Source of the DNA: Tenacibaculum adriaticum
GTDB lineage: Bacteria; Bacteroidota; Bacteroidia; Flavobacteriales; Flavobacteriaceae
Length of the DNA stretch: 64,000 bases
Reading direction: 5' to 3'
Assembly: GCF_008124875.1 (NCBI RefSeq)
Contig: NZ_VNIA01000001.1
Location: 698,721 to 762,720, forward strand
Under the pieces are notes generated by a model. The model made no database searches. It saw nothing but the letters and a program-made list of their open reading frames with translations, and was not told where the DNA came from. Every line of letters begins with the position of its first letter. The first letter of the stretch is position 1. Both the position numbers and the translations under genes were made by a program. This document shows positions 9,410 through 17,008 of the stretch, one piece after another.

Positions 9410-9916
9410 ATGAAAAGCATAATTAAAAACAGTCTGTTAATTTTTCTTTTAGCGGTTTCATATATAAGTTTCTCTCAAGATAAAAGTATGAGTGAAATTG
9501 AGGATATGAAATATATGGTTGAAGAAGAAAAAATGGCAAGAGATGTATATGAATATTTAGGTGATAAATGGAATTTAAGAGTATTCAATAATATTAAACA
9601 AAGTGAACAACGTCATATGGAGATGATGCAAAACTTACTAGAGGTAAATAAGATTGATTATACGATAAGTAAAGAAAAAGGTGTGTTTTTCAATAAAGAA
9701 TTACAGAAGATTTATGATGCACTAATTACTCGCGGATCAACATCAGTACTTGAAGCAATAGAAGTTGGTAAATTAATTGAAAAAAAAGATATTGAAGATT
9801 TGGAAGGAGCGATACGCAACTCACAAGACGATTTTGCAAAACAAGTATATTCATATTTATTAAAAGGTTCACAAAATCATTTAAGAGCTTTTAACAGACA
9901 ATTATCAAGATATTAA
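9410..9916 (+). CDS. secreted DUF2202 ferritin-like protein
   Basis: 168 residues. A cleavable signal peptide (1 to about 22, ending YISFSQ) replaces the lipobox of its neighbour. The ligand pattern is kept: EEEKMARDVYEYL, SEQRHMEMM, a central helix, and GSQNHLRAFNR at the C-terminus. It is clearly a paralogue of the protein at 8728 with a shorter linker. Both are periplasmic by signal type, one membrane-tethered and one soluble. It is preceded by an ATGAY-type dyad rather than the GTAAC type, so the pair may answer to different signals. A strong hairpin terminator follows immediately at 9915. Confidence 0.85.
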   Translation: MKSIIKNSLLIFLLAVSYISFSQDKSMSEIEDMKYMVEEEKMARDVYEYLGDKWNLRVFNNIKQSEQRHMEMMQNLLEVNKIDYTISKEKGVFFNKELQKIYDALITRGSTSVLEAIEVGKLIEKKDIEDLEGAIRNSQDDFAKQVYSYLLKGSQNHLRAFNRQLSRY

Positions 9917-9944
9917 AAAGGGTAGCATTAATGCTACCCTTTTT
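9915..9944 (+). terminator. rho-independent terminator after the second DUF2202 gene
   Basis: AAAAAGGGTAGCAT-TA-ATGCTACCCTTTTT, a near perfect hairpin starting at the stop codon. Confidence 0.92.
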
Positions 9945-9947
9945 AAT

Positions 9948-9991
9948 GTAACAAAAGTTACTTCTAAAAGTATTTAAAAGGATAATCTTTA
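9948..9991 (+). promoter_or_regulatory. GTAAC-N4-GTTAC dyad with possible -7 element
   Basis: Perfect dyad GTAAC-AAAA-GTTAC at 9948-9961 (centre 9954.5). At +29.5 bp is AATCTTTA, one base off TAnnTTTA. This would be a distal promoter for the SQR gene, 80 bp upstream of a second dyad. Confidence 0.5.
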
Positions 9992-10027
9992 CAAAATCTT
10001 TAAACATGTATTGTTCACACAACCAAC

Positions 10028-10071
10028 ATGATGAATGTCATTTTATGTAATAAAATCTTAAACTAAATTTA
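10028..10071 (+). promoter_or_regulatory. class II promoter of the SQR gene: ATGAY dyad plus TAAATTTA
   Basis: ATGAT-GAAT-GTCAT at 10028-10041 (centre 10034.5) and TAAATTTA at 10064-10071, exactly 29.5 bp on. The predicted start lies about 16 nt before the ATG at 10092. Confidence 0.7.
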
Positions 10072-10091
10072 TCCTAACTAAATAATAGAAA

Positions 10092-11552
10092 ATGTCAAAA
10101 ATAGTTGTTTTAGGAGCTGGAATATCAGGCCATGTTGCCGCAGCTCATTTACGAAGAAAACTACCTAAAGAACATGAGGTTATTGTAGTTTCTCCGAATA
10201 GTAATTACCAATGGGTTCCTTCCAACATTTGGGTTGGTATTGGAAGAATGAAATCTAAAGAAATTTACTTTCCACTAGCACCTTTGTATAAAAAGAAAGG
10301 AATAGGTTTTAAACAAGCAAAGGTAGTTACTTTTCATCCTGAAGGTGATAAAGATATAGCTAAACCTTATGTGATGGTTGAGTATGTTACAGAAGAAAGA
10401 AAAGGAGAAAAAGAGAAAGTTACCTACGATTATTTAATTAATGCTACAGGGCCAAAATTAAATTTTGAAGCTACAGAAGGGTTAATACCAGGTACTAATA
10501 AAACATATTCCGTTTGTACATATCATCATGCAGATGAAGCATGGAAAGCTTTAAGTGAACTGATTCAACAGATGAAACAAGGAAAAAAAGCTAAAATTAT
10601 GATTGGTACAGGACATGCGAAATCAACTTGTCAAGGAGCAGCTTTTGAATACATTTTAAATGTAGAGCAAGAATTAAGGGAGCACAAAGTAAGAGAGAAT
10701 GCAGAAATAACTTGGATTGCAAATGAACATGAACTTGGAGATTTTGGTATTGACGGCATGTTGATGAGCTATGGAAATATGACTATGAAATCTAAAGAAA
10801 TGGTAGAAATGATTTTTGAGGATAGAGGGATTAAATGGATCATTGAAGCAGGTGTGAATAAAATAGAAGACGGAAAGTTACATTACGAAACCTTGGATGG
10901 CGAATTTAAAACCGAAACCTACGATTTTGCAATGTTAATTCCTGCTTTTTCGGGTCATGGTTTTAAAGCGTATAATAAAGAAGGTGTAGATATTACAGAT
11001 AAACTTTTTAAAGGTTTTATGATTGTTGATGCAGATTATACTCCGAAACCATATGAAGAATGGTCGGTTCAAGATTGGCCTGAAACTTATCAAAACCCAT
11101 CATACCCAAACATTTTTGCTCCGGGAATTGCCTTTGCTCCACCACATCCAATTTCTAAGCCGCGTACAAGTAAAAACGGAACCCCAATTTCTCCATCTCC
11201 TCCAAGAACAGGAATGCCTTCTGGTATTACAGCAAAAATAGTTGCCGATAATATTATAGATACCATAAAAAAAGGAGGTGATATTTCTTTACATCATAAA
11301 GGGTCTATGGGAAATATGGGTGCTGCGTGTATTGCTTCTGCAGGTTATGGATTAACAACAGGAAGCGGAATGAGTATCACTACTTTTCCAATAGTTCCAG
11401 ATTATCATAAATACCCAGATACTCAAGGTAGAAAACTAGGAAAAACCTTTGGGTCTATTGGTTTAGCAGGGCATTGGTTAAAGCTAGCATTGCATTATGC
11501 TTTTTTATACAAAGCAAAAATGAAACCATTTTGGTGGTTAATTCCTGAATAA
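10092..11552 (+). CDS. sulfide:quinone oxidoreductase-like FAD enzyme
   Basis: 486 residues. It opens with the Rossmann FAD motif VVLGAGISG and has the second nucleotide segment INATGPKLNFEA near 117-126. Three cysteines, Cys142, Cys180 and Cys413, sit where the disulfide-forming cysteines of sulfide:quinone oxidoreductases are expected. The C-terminus is hydrophobic and aromatic (HWLKLALHYAFLYKAKMKPFWW), as in the membrane-docking end of SQR. The enzyme would oxidise sulfide at the inner membrane and pass electrons to quinone. It is followed by a 44-residue peptide and a peroxiredoxin, and is preceded by two tandem dyads. A related flavocytochrome or NDH-2 activity is less likely. Confidence 0.8.
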   Translation: MSKIVVLGAGISGHVAAAHLRRKLPKEHEVIVVSPNSNYQWVPSNIWVGIGRMKSKEIYFPLAPLYKKKGIGFKQAKVVTFHPEGDKDIAKPYVMVEYVTEERKGEKEKVTYDYLINATGPKLNFEATEGLIPGTNKTYSVCTYHHADEAWKALSELIQQMKQGKKAKIMIGTGHAKSTCQGAAFEYILNVEQELREHKVRENAEITWIANEHELGDFGIDGMLMSYGNMTMKSKEMVEMIFEDRGIKWIIEAGVNKIEDGKLHYETLDGEFKTETYDFAMLIPAFSGHGFKAYNKEGVDITDKLFKGFMIVDADYTPKPYEEWSVQDWPETYQNPSYPNIFAPGIAFAPPHPISKPRTSKNGTPISPSPPRTGMPSGITAKIVADNIIDTIKKGGDISLHHKGSMGNMGAACIASAGYGLTTGSGMSITTFPIVPDYHKYPDTQGRKLGKTFGSIGLAGHWLKLALHYAFLYKAKMKPFWWLIPE

Positions 11553-11590
11553 TCCTAAAAAGTTAATCCTTGAATAAAAATAGCAGTATC

Positions 11591-11725
11591 ATGACACAAA
11601 GAATATCAAAATATCAACGATTCATAATGATGAATCCAATCATTCAGTTTTTTAAATTCATTTTTTTAAGTATTAAAATAATGGTAATTGTAGCTGGTGG
11701 ACATGGAGGAACAAAATCTGAATAA
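11591..11725 (+). CDS. conserved-looking 44-residue membrane peptide
   Basis: ATG at 11591, 44 codons, stop at 11723-11725. A basic N-terminus is followed by a hydrophobic stretch (NPIIQFFKFIFLSIKIMVIVA) and a Gly-rich tail AGGHGGTKSE. It fits in the 215-bp space between SQR and peroxiredoxin, in the same direction. One membrane helix with the tail on the far side is likely. I do not recognise a named family. I believe similar short proteins occur beside SQR-like genes in other flavobacteria, but that is from memory and untested. Confidence 0.6.
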   Translation: MTQRISKYQRFIMMNPIIQFFKFIFLSIKIMVIVAGGHGGTKSE

Positions 11726-11767
11726 CAACCAAAATTAGTAGAAATAAAAATTAACGAATAAAACAAA

Positions 11768-12487
11768 ATGGAAACAACACTAGAACAACAAGAAGTACTA
11801 TCAATGCCAAGAATAGGAGATAAAGCACCGTCATTTACCGCAGTAACAACTCAGGGAGAAATTAATTTTCCTGAAGATTATACAGGAGAATGGTCAATTT
11901 TATTTAGTCATCCAGCAGATTTTACACCAGTGTGTACATCCGAGTTTATGACATTTGCTCATCTTGAAGAAAAATTTGAAAAGGCAAATTGTAAACTTAT
12001 CGGGTTGTCTATTGATGGGCTATATAGTCATATCGCTTGGTTAAGAACTATTAAAGATAAGATAGAATTTAATGGAATGAAAAACATCGAAGTAAAGTTT
12101 CCATTAATTGAAGACATTACGATGAATGTTGCAAAAAAATATGGAATGATTCAACCAGGTGAAAGTAAAACACAAGCAGTAAGAGCCGTGTTTTTTATTG
12201 ATCCAAAATCTATTGTTAGAGCTATTATATATTATCCGTTGAGTTTAGGACGTAATTTTGATGAAATTTATAGAGCGCTTATTGCGATGCAGACTTCGGA
12301 TGCTTTTAATGTAGCAACCCCAGCAGATTGGAATCCTGGAGATGATGTTATTATTTCACCAGCAGGGTCTTGTGGTGTTGCTGAAGAAAGAATGACAAAT
12401 ACTGATGATTTAGAATGCGAAGATTGGTTTTTCTGTACTAAAAAATTAGATAAACAAACCGTTTTAGATACAATTATCAAAAAATAA
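11768..12487 (+). CDS. peroxiredoxin, Prx6 family with C-terminal CxxxxxC
   Basis: 239 residues. The catalytic motif PADFTPVCTSEF places the peroxidatic cysteine at Cys56. The length and the C-terminal extension fit the Prx6 subfamily. Cys217 and Cys223 lie in CEDWFFC, which resembles the C-terminal pair of archaeal peroxiredoxins such as the Aeropyrum enzyme; Cys202 lies just before. The protein has no signal peptide, so it reduces peroxides in the cytoplasm. It stands 42 bp after the 44-residue peptide gene and is probably transcribed from the SQR promoter, since no dyad or clear -7 element lies in between. A hairpin terminator follows at 12529. Confidence 0.9.
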   Translation: METTLEQQEVLSMPRIGDKAPSFTAVTTQGEINFPEDYTGEWSILFSHPADFTPVCTSEFMTFAHLEEKFEKANCKLIGLSIDGLYSHIAWLRTIKDKIEFNGMKNIEVKFPLIEDITMNVAKKYGMIQPGESKTQAVRAVFFIDPKSIVRAIIYYPLSLGRNFDEIYRALIAMQTSDAFNVATPADWNPGDDVIISPAGSCGVAEERMTNTDDLECEDWFFCTKKLDKQTVLDTIIKK

Positions 12488-12528
12488 TAAATTTTAAAGA
12501 AGTTGAATTTTCACACTTCTTAAATTTT

Positions 12529-12567
12529 AAATGAAAACACCTGCTTATAAGCAGGTGTTTTCATTTA
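12529..12567 (+). terminator. terminator after peroxiredoxin gene
   Basis: Stem AAATGAAAACACCTGC / GCAGGTGTTTTCATTT with a six-base loop; A- and T-rich ends let it act both ways. Confidence 0.85.
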
Positions 12568-12592
12568 AAAAACTGATTTTAAAATAATTAGT

Positions 12593-12636
12593 ATGATATA
12601 AGTCATTTTTATTTATTAATGATGTATATACATTTA
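12593..12636 (+). promoter_or_regulatory. class II promoter: ATGAY dyad plus TACATTTA
   Basis: ATGAT-ATAA-GTCAT at 12593-12606 (centre 12599.5) and TACATTTA at 12629-12636, exactly 29.5 bp on. Drives the DUF6799 gene at 12665. Confidence 0.7.
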
Positions 12637-12664
12637 CATAATTATAACCCAAAAATGTATCAAA

Positions 12665-13342
12665 ATGAAAAAAATACTTTTAGTAATAGCCTTTGTTGTT
12701 TTAGGAACAGCAACTATGAGTGCACAAGACCCAGACCAAGTTAGAGATAGAGATCAAGTACGATTAATGTTAGTTGATGGTGATGTTTTACAAATCAGGG
12801 ATCGAGATCAAATTCGATTAAAAGATAAAGTAACCTTAAACGACGGAACAGTTCTTAGTTTAAATGGAAGATATCAGACAAAAGACCAACAAAAACTTCG
12901 TTTAAAAGATGGAGAATGTATGGATGTAGATGGTGTAAAATATCGTAACGAATATCAATACAGATACAAAGTACAACAAGAAAATAAAGGATTATCACAA
13001 GCTCAGATTCAAGAACGAAATCAAAATAGAGTTCATTACATGCTAGTTGATGGTGAAGTTTTACAAATTAGAAATCAAGAACAAAATAGATTACAAAAAC
13101 AATTAAAACTTAGTGATGGCTCTATGGTAAATCCCGATGGTTCTTATCAGACAAAAGATAGAAAGCAATTACGTTTAAAAGATGGAGAGTGTGTTAATTT
13201 AGAAGGTAAAATGTACCGAAATACCTATACACAAAGAAAAATGCTGCTTCAAAAAAATAAAAAAGCGAGTAAGAATTTAATGAAGAAAAAAGTTCAGAAA
13301 AAGCCTGTTGTTCAGAAAAAGGTTATGAAAAAAGGAAAGTAA
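12665..13342 (+). CDS. secreted DUF6799-type protein with internal duplication
   Basis: 225 residues with a signal peptide ending near MSAQD. The mature protein contains two copies of a unit of about 60 residues, marked by LVDGDVLQIRDRDQIRL / LVDGEVLQIRNQEQNRL and QKLRLKDGECMDVDG / KQLRLKDGECVNLEG. The copies lie at about 34-96 and 126-188. The tail from about 190 is very lysine-rich. DUF6799 proteins have no known function; the surface is highly charged and the repeats are likely all-beta. An ATGAY-type dyad with exact -7 spacing precedes it, so it probably belongs to the same stress regulon as its neighbours. A terminator follows. Confidence 0.75.
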   Translation: MKKILLVIAFVVLGTATMSAQDPDQVRDRDQVRLMLVDGDVLQIRDRDQIRLKDKVTLNDGTVLSLNGRYQTKDQQKLRLKDGECMDVDGVKYRNEYQYRYKVQQENKGLSQAQIQERNQNRVHYMLVDGEVLQIRNQEQNRLQKQLKLSDGSMVNPDGSYQTKDRKQLRLKDGECVNLEGKMYRNTYTQRKMLLQKNKKASKNLMKKKVQKKPVVQKKVMKKGK

Positions 13343-13351
13343 TAAATCAAT

Positions 13352-13385
13352 AAAAAGGATTTATAATTATTATAAATCCTTTTTT
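13352..13385 (+). terminator. terminator between the DUF6799 gene and the beta-barrel gene
   Basis: AAAAAGGATTTATAAT / ATTATAAATCCTTTTT hairpin followed by Ts. It ends only 20 bp before the next ATG, with no clear promoter between, so some read-through is likely. Confidence 0.75.
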
Positions 13386-13404
13386 ATTCTTAAAGCCTAA
13401 TATT

Positions 13405-14313
13405 ATGAAAACTACAAAGTTTAAATTTACTACACTATTAGTCCTTTTTTATTTATTCAGTGGTACTATAATTAGCCAAAACAAAGATATTGATCAAAAT
13501 ATTGTAGTAAATGATTCGTCTTACGTAAAAGAAAAAGATTCATCGTATGTGCTAGCAGATGTGAGTTTTATAAATGATGCGGTTTTTATGGGTAGAAAAG
13601 ATTCGATAGCAGCACCCTATTTATATCCTTCAATAATGTATCATAATAAATCTGGGTTATATGCAAAAGGTTCTTTTTCGTATTTAACAGGGTCGGAAGA
13701 AAACAGAATAGATTTGTTTTTACTTACAGCGGGATTTGATTTTACATCAAAAAAATTAGAAGGAGATATTTCTGTTACTAAATATTTTTTTAATGATGAT
13801 AGTTATAATGTTATTTCAGAAGTTGAGATAGATTTAACAGCAAGTTTTAAATATGATTTTAGTATTATTAATTTAGGAATAATAGCGAGTACATACCTTA
13901 ATAAAGGTGATGATTCGGATTTCTTTTTGTCATCAGAAATAAGTCATGATTTTATGAGTTCGGACAATAAATTTCAATTTTCTCCCACAGCAGGAATTCA
14001 TTTAGGGTCTCAAAATTTTTATGAGCAATACTATATAAATAATCGCTTTGGTAATAGAAAAGGAGGTTCTGGACAAGGAAGTGGCTCACAACAAACAGCC
14101 CAAATAAATATACAAGAAAGCGAAAACTTCGATATTATGGCAATTGAATTTAGTTTACCAATCTGGTTTACAGATAATTCATTTATAATTTCATTTATAC
14201 CTTCTTTTGTATTACCGCAAAACGAACCAACACTTCTTATTGAAGACTCTGTCATAAAAGAAAATTTAGAGAACACCTTTTATTGGATACTTGGTGTAGG
14301 CTATAAATTCTAG
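13405..14313 (+). CDS. predicted outer-membrane beta-barrel protein
   Basis: 302 residues. Signal peptide about 1-24 (ends TIISQN). The rest shows alternating hydrophobic strands, aromatic girdle residues and a C-terminal ending in GVGYKF, a typical terminal strand for the BAM machinery. A low-complexity Gly/Ser/Gln segment (about 213-226) looks like a surface loop. No catalytic motif is visible and I do not recognise the family. It follows the DUF6799 gene closely and may depend on read-through from that promoter. Confidence 0.6.
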   Translation: MKTTKFKFTTLLVLFYLFSGTIISQNKDIDQNIVVNDSSYVKEKDSSYVLADVSFINDAVFMGRKDSIAAPYLYPSIMYHNKSGLYAKGSFSYLTGSEENRIDLFLLTAGFDFTSKKLEGDISVTKYFFNDDSYNVISEVEIDLTASFKYDFSIINLGIIASTYLNKGDDSDFFLSSEISHDFMSSDNKFQFSPTAGIHLGSQNFYEQYYINNRFGNRKGGSGQGSGSQQTAQINIQESENFDIMAIEFSLPIWFTDNSFIISFIPSFVLPQNEPTLLIEDSVIKENLENTFYWILGVGYKF

Positions 14314-14347
14314 AAAGAACAATCCCCTTTTTATCATTCTCCCCTAG

Positions 14348-14391
14348 GTAACAAATGTTACTTACTAGCGCGTTTATGCGTGGTAATTTTG
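14348..14391 (+). promoter_or_regulatory. class II promoter of second RND operon: GTAAC dyad plus TAATTTTG
   Basis: Perfect dyad GTAAC-AAAT-GTTAC at 14348-14361 (centre 14354.5). TAATTTTG, a full match to the -7 consensus, lies at 14384-14391, exactly 29.5 bp on. Confidence 0.75.
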
Positions 14392-14414
14392 CGTCAAATT
14401 AATTGAATTATATA

Positions 14415-15719
14415 ATGAAAAACAAATTGTTAATAATACCATTAATATTACTTTCTTCCTTTGTAAAGGCGCAAGAAGTAGTAACGGTAACTAAAAGTGA
14501 AGTTATTTCTAAAGTAAAAGAAAATAACAATACTATTAAGATATCACAGCAAGATATTTTAGCAGCAAAAGGAGATTTTAATCAAACCAACGCTGTGTTT
14601 TTACCAAATATTACAGCATCTCATACAGGAATAGCAACTACAAATCCGTTAATGGCTTTTGGTTCCAAATTAAATCAGGAAATTCTTACACAAAACGATT
14701 TCAATCCTGCTTTATTAAATGATCCGGCAGAAACCAAAAATTTCGCAACTAAAATTGAAGTACAACAACCTTTAATAAATGTAGACGGAATTTTTCAACG
14801 TAAAGCGGCAAAAGCAAAGTTGAATGCAACTAAGTTACAATCTGAAAGAACTAAAGATTATATAGAGTTAGAGGTTGAAAAGGCTTATATGCAATTACAA
14901 TTAGCGTATAAAACGGTAGATGTTTTAGAAAAAGTAAAAGAAACAGCTTTAGAAAATAAACGATTAGCAGATAACAGTTTTAAACAAGGTTATTTACAAA
15001 GAGCAGATGTTTTGGCTGTAGAGGTTCGTGTAACCGAAATCAACAATCAGTTACAATATGCTAAAAGTAATATTGAAAATGCATCAAACTACTTATCGGT
15101 ACTAATGAACGATAAAACGTATAGCATTTTTAAACCATCAGATTCTTTAACGGTAACTACGGAAGCAATTTCTGTTGATGGATTGTCTGAAAACAGAGCA
15201 GATATCCAAGCAATGACATACGCTAAAGACGCTTACCAACAAATGCATAAAGCAGATAAAATGACGTTTTTACCTCGTTTAAATGCTTTTGGAAGTTATG
15301 AATTATACGACGATAAAATTTTTCAAGCAGATGCTAACGGATATTTAGTTGGGGTACAATTAAGCTGGGATATTTTTCAAGGTTCTAAGCGTTTTGGAAA
15401 AGCTCAAAAAAGTAAAGCTGAGTTTGAAAAAGCTGAAATAGAGTTGCAAGATTATATGGCTAAAAGTCAGGTTGAACTAAATAAGGCAAAACGTATGTTA
15501 CAAGATGCTAAAAATAATTTAGCTCTTACCGAATTAGCATTACAACAATCAGAAGAATCATTAAGAATCAGAAAAAACAGATTCGAACAAGGATTAGAAA
15601 AAACAACTGATTTATTAATGTCTGAAGCGAAGTATGCACAAAAGCAATTAGAATATTATGCAACAATTTTCCAACACAATTATGCATATGCATACGTACA
15701 ATTTTTAACTAAAGAATAA
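14415..15719 (+). CDS. TolC-family outer membrane efflux channel
   Basis: 434 residues from the ATG at 14415; the upstream TTG at 14403 would only add four residues before the signal peptide (MKNKLLIIPLILLSSFVKAQ). TolC repeats are seen with VTKSEVISKVKENNNTIK at the start, the strand motif VQLSWDIFQGSK near residue 316, and a second helical pair after it. It is the first gene of an operon with a lipoprotein adaptor and an RND pump. Unlike the MarR operon, the channel gene comes first. Transcription from the GTAAC-dyad promoter would start about 20 nt before the ATG. Confidence 0.9.
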   Translation: MKNKLLIIPLILLSSFVKAQEVVTVTKSEVISKVKENNNTIKISQQDILAAKGDFNQTNAVFLPNITASHTGIATTNPLMAFGSKLNQEILTQNDFNPALLNDPAETKNFATKIEVQQPLINVDGIFQRKAAKAKLNATKLQSERTKDYIELEVEKAYMQLQLAYKTVDVLEKVKETALENKRLADNSFKQGYLQRADVLAVEVRVTEINNQLQYAKSNIENASNYLSVLMNDKTYSIFKPSDSLTVTTEAISVDGLSENRADIQAMTYAKDAYQQMHKADKMTFLPRLNAFGSYELYDDKIFQADANGYLVGVQLSWDIFQGSKRFGKAQKSKAEFEKAEIELQDYMAKSQVELNKAKRMLQDAKNNLALTELALQQSEESLRIRKNRFEQGLEKTTDLLMSEAKYAQKQLEYYATIFQHNYAYAYVQFLTKE

Positions 15720-15727
15720 TTTTTAAG

Positions 15728-16810
15728 ATGAAGAAATATATATACACAATCGCTCTAGTATCATTATCCCTTTTAGTAACAAGTTGTGGAAGTGATGATA
15801 AAAAAGTAACAACAGATAATTCAACACCAATTGCTGTAAAAGTAAAAGCAGTACAAGCAGACGGTAACAATCCTTTTGTAACAGCAAGTGGAAAAATTCA
15901 AGCAGAAAACAGTGCCGATTTAAGCACTCGTATGATGGGGTTTGTAAACAAGGTTTACGTAAATGTTGGAGATAAAGTTAGCAAAGGACAATTATTAATG
16001 TCTATAAACAATGCTGATTTACAAGCAAAACGTGCTCAAGTAAACGCAGGTATTACAGAAGCAACTGCAGCGTATAACAATGCAGAAAAAGATTACAATC
16101 GTTTTAAGAGTTTGTTTGCTGAAAAAAGTGCTTCACAAAAAGAAATGGATGATATGACAGCACATTTCGAAATGGCTAAAGCACGTTTAGAAGCTGCAAA
16201 TCAAATGAAGAATGAGGTAAATGCTCAATTTAAATATGCTAATATAACAGCTCCATTTAATGGTGTTGTAACGAGTAAGAACATTGAAGCAGGTGATATG
16301 GCAAATCCAGGAATGCCTTTAATTTCTGTGGAAGCTCCAGGAAAATTTGAAGTAATGGCAATGGTTCCAGAAAGTGAAATATCTCAAATTAAAAAAGGAA
16401 CTGAAGTTAGTGTGGTTGTAAAATCTATCAATGAAACATTAAAAGGAAAAGTAACAGAAGTGAGTACATCGGCAAAAAATACAGGCGGACAATTCTTAGT
16501 AAAAGTAGCTTTAGATAAAACAGATGCTAAAATTTTATCAGGAATGTTTACAACCGTTCAGTTTCCAGTAGCTAAAAAAGCAACGGCTTCAACAATGATT
16601 TTAATTCCAACAAGTGCTATTGTTGAAAAAGGTCAACTTACAGGAGTATATACAGTTAGCCAAAGTAATACAGCTGTGTTACGTTGGTTACGATTAGGAA
16701 GAACTTTTGGAGACAATGTTGAGGTTTTATCTGGTTTATCAGCTAAAGAATCATATATCGTTTCTGCGGAAGGAAAATTATACAACGGAGCAAAGATCTC
16801 AATTAAATAA
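15728..16810 (+). CDS. RND efflux adaptor lipoprotein
   Basis: 360 residues with a lipoprotein signal (lipobox VTSC, Cys near 20). The layout is that of an HlyD/AcrA adaptor: SADLSTRMMGFVNKVYVNVGDKV as first lipoyl half, a coiled coil around 90-160, FKYANITAPFNGVVTSKNI as second half, then beta-barrel and membrane-proximal domains. It is tethered to a membrane by lipid and links the RND pump at 17009 to the TolC protein encoded 8 bp upstream. The pump gene is not immediately next: 198 bp including a palindromic repeat intervene. Confidence 0.9.
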   Translation: MKKYIYTIALVSLSLLVTSCGSDDKKVTTDNSTPIAVKVKAVQADGNNPFVTASGKIQAENSADLSTRMMGFVNKVYVNVGDKVSKGQLLMSINNADLQAKRAQVNAGITEATAAYNNAEKDYNRFKSLFAEKSASQKEMDDMTAHFEMAKARLEAANQMKNEVNAQFKYANITAPFNGVVTSKNIEAGDMANPGMPLISVEAPGKFEVMAMVPESEISQIKKGTEVSVVVKSINETLKGKVTEVSTSAKNTGGQFLVKVALDKTDAKILSGMFTTVQFPVAKKATASTMILIPTSAIVEKGQLTGVYTVSQSNTAVLRWLRLGRTFGDNVEVLSGLSAKESYIVSAEGKLYNGAKISIK

Positions 16811-16866
16811 CAAATAAGCCGCGTTGAGGGTAGTAGTGAAAATTCTTTTTAACTTAATAAATAAGT

Positions 16867-16955
16867 TGTCATTACGAGGAGTATAGCGACGTTGTAATCT
16901 CCTAATCGATTAAGAGATTGCCACAGTAAATTAAGAAATTTACTTCGCAATGACA
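16867..16955. repeat. interspersed palindromic repeat (REP/MITE-like)
   Basis: The ends TGTCATTACGA and TCGCAATGACA are inverted copies of each other with one mismatch. Inside are two further hairpins, AATCTC...GAGATT and AAATT...AATTT. The outer motif belongs to the widely seen GTCATTGCGAGGAGCGAAGCGACG type of dispersed repeat. It sits between adaptor and pump genes of one operon, so it will form structured RNA within the message. It codes for nothing. Confidence 0.8.
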
Positions 16956-17008
16956 TATAAAAAGATTGAAACGAATAGCCAGTTAAAACGCTAAAAAAAA
17001 TATAAATT

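Noticed and set aside
11023-11241. 72-codon plus-strand frame within the SQR gene
   Set aside because: Overlaps conserved SQR coding sequence in another frame without a start signal.
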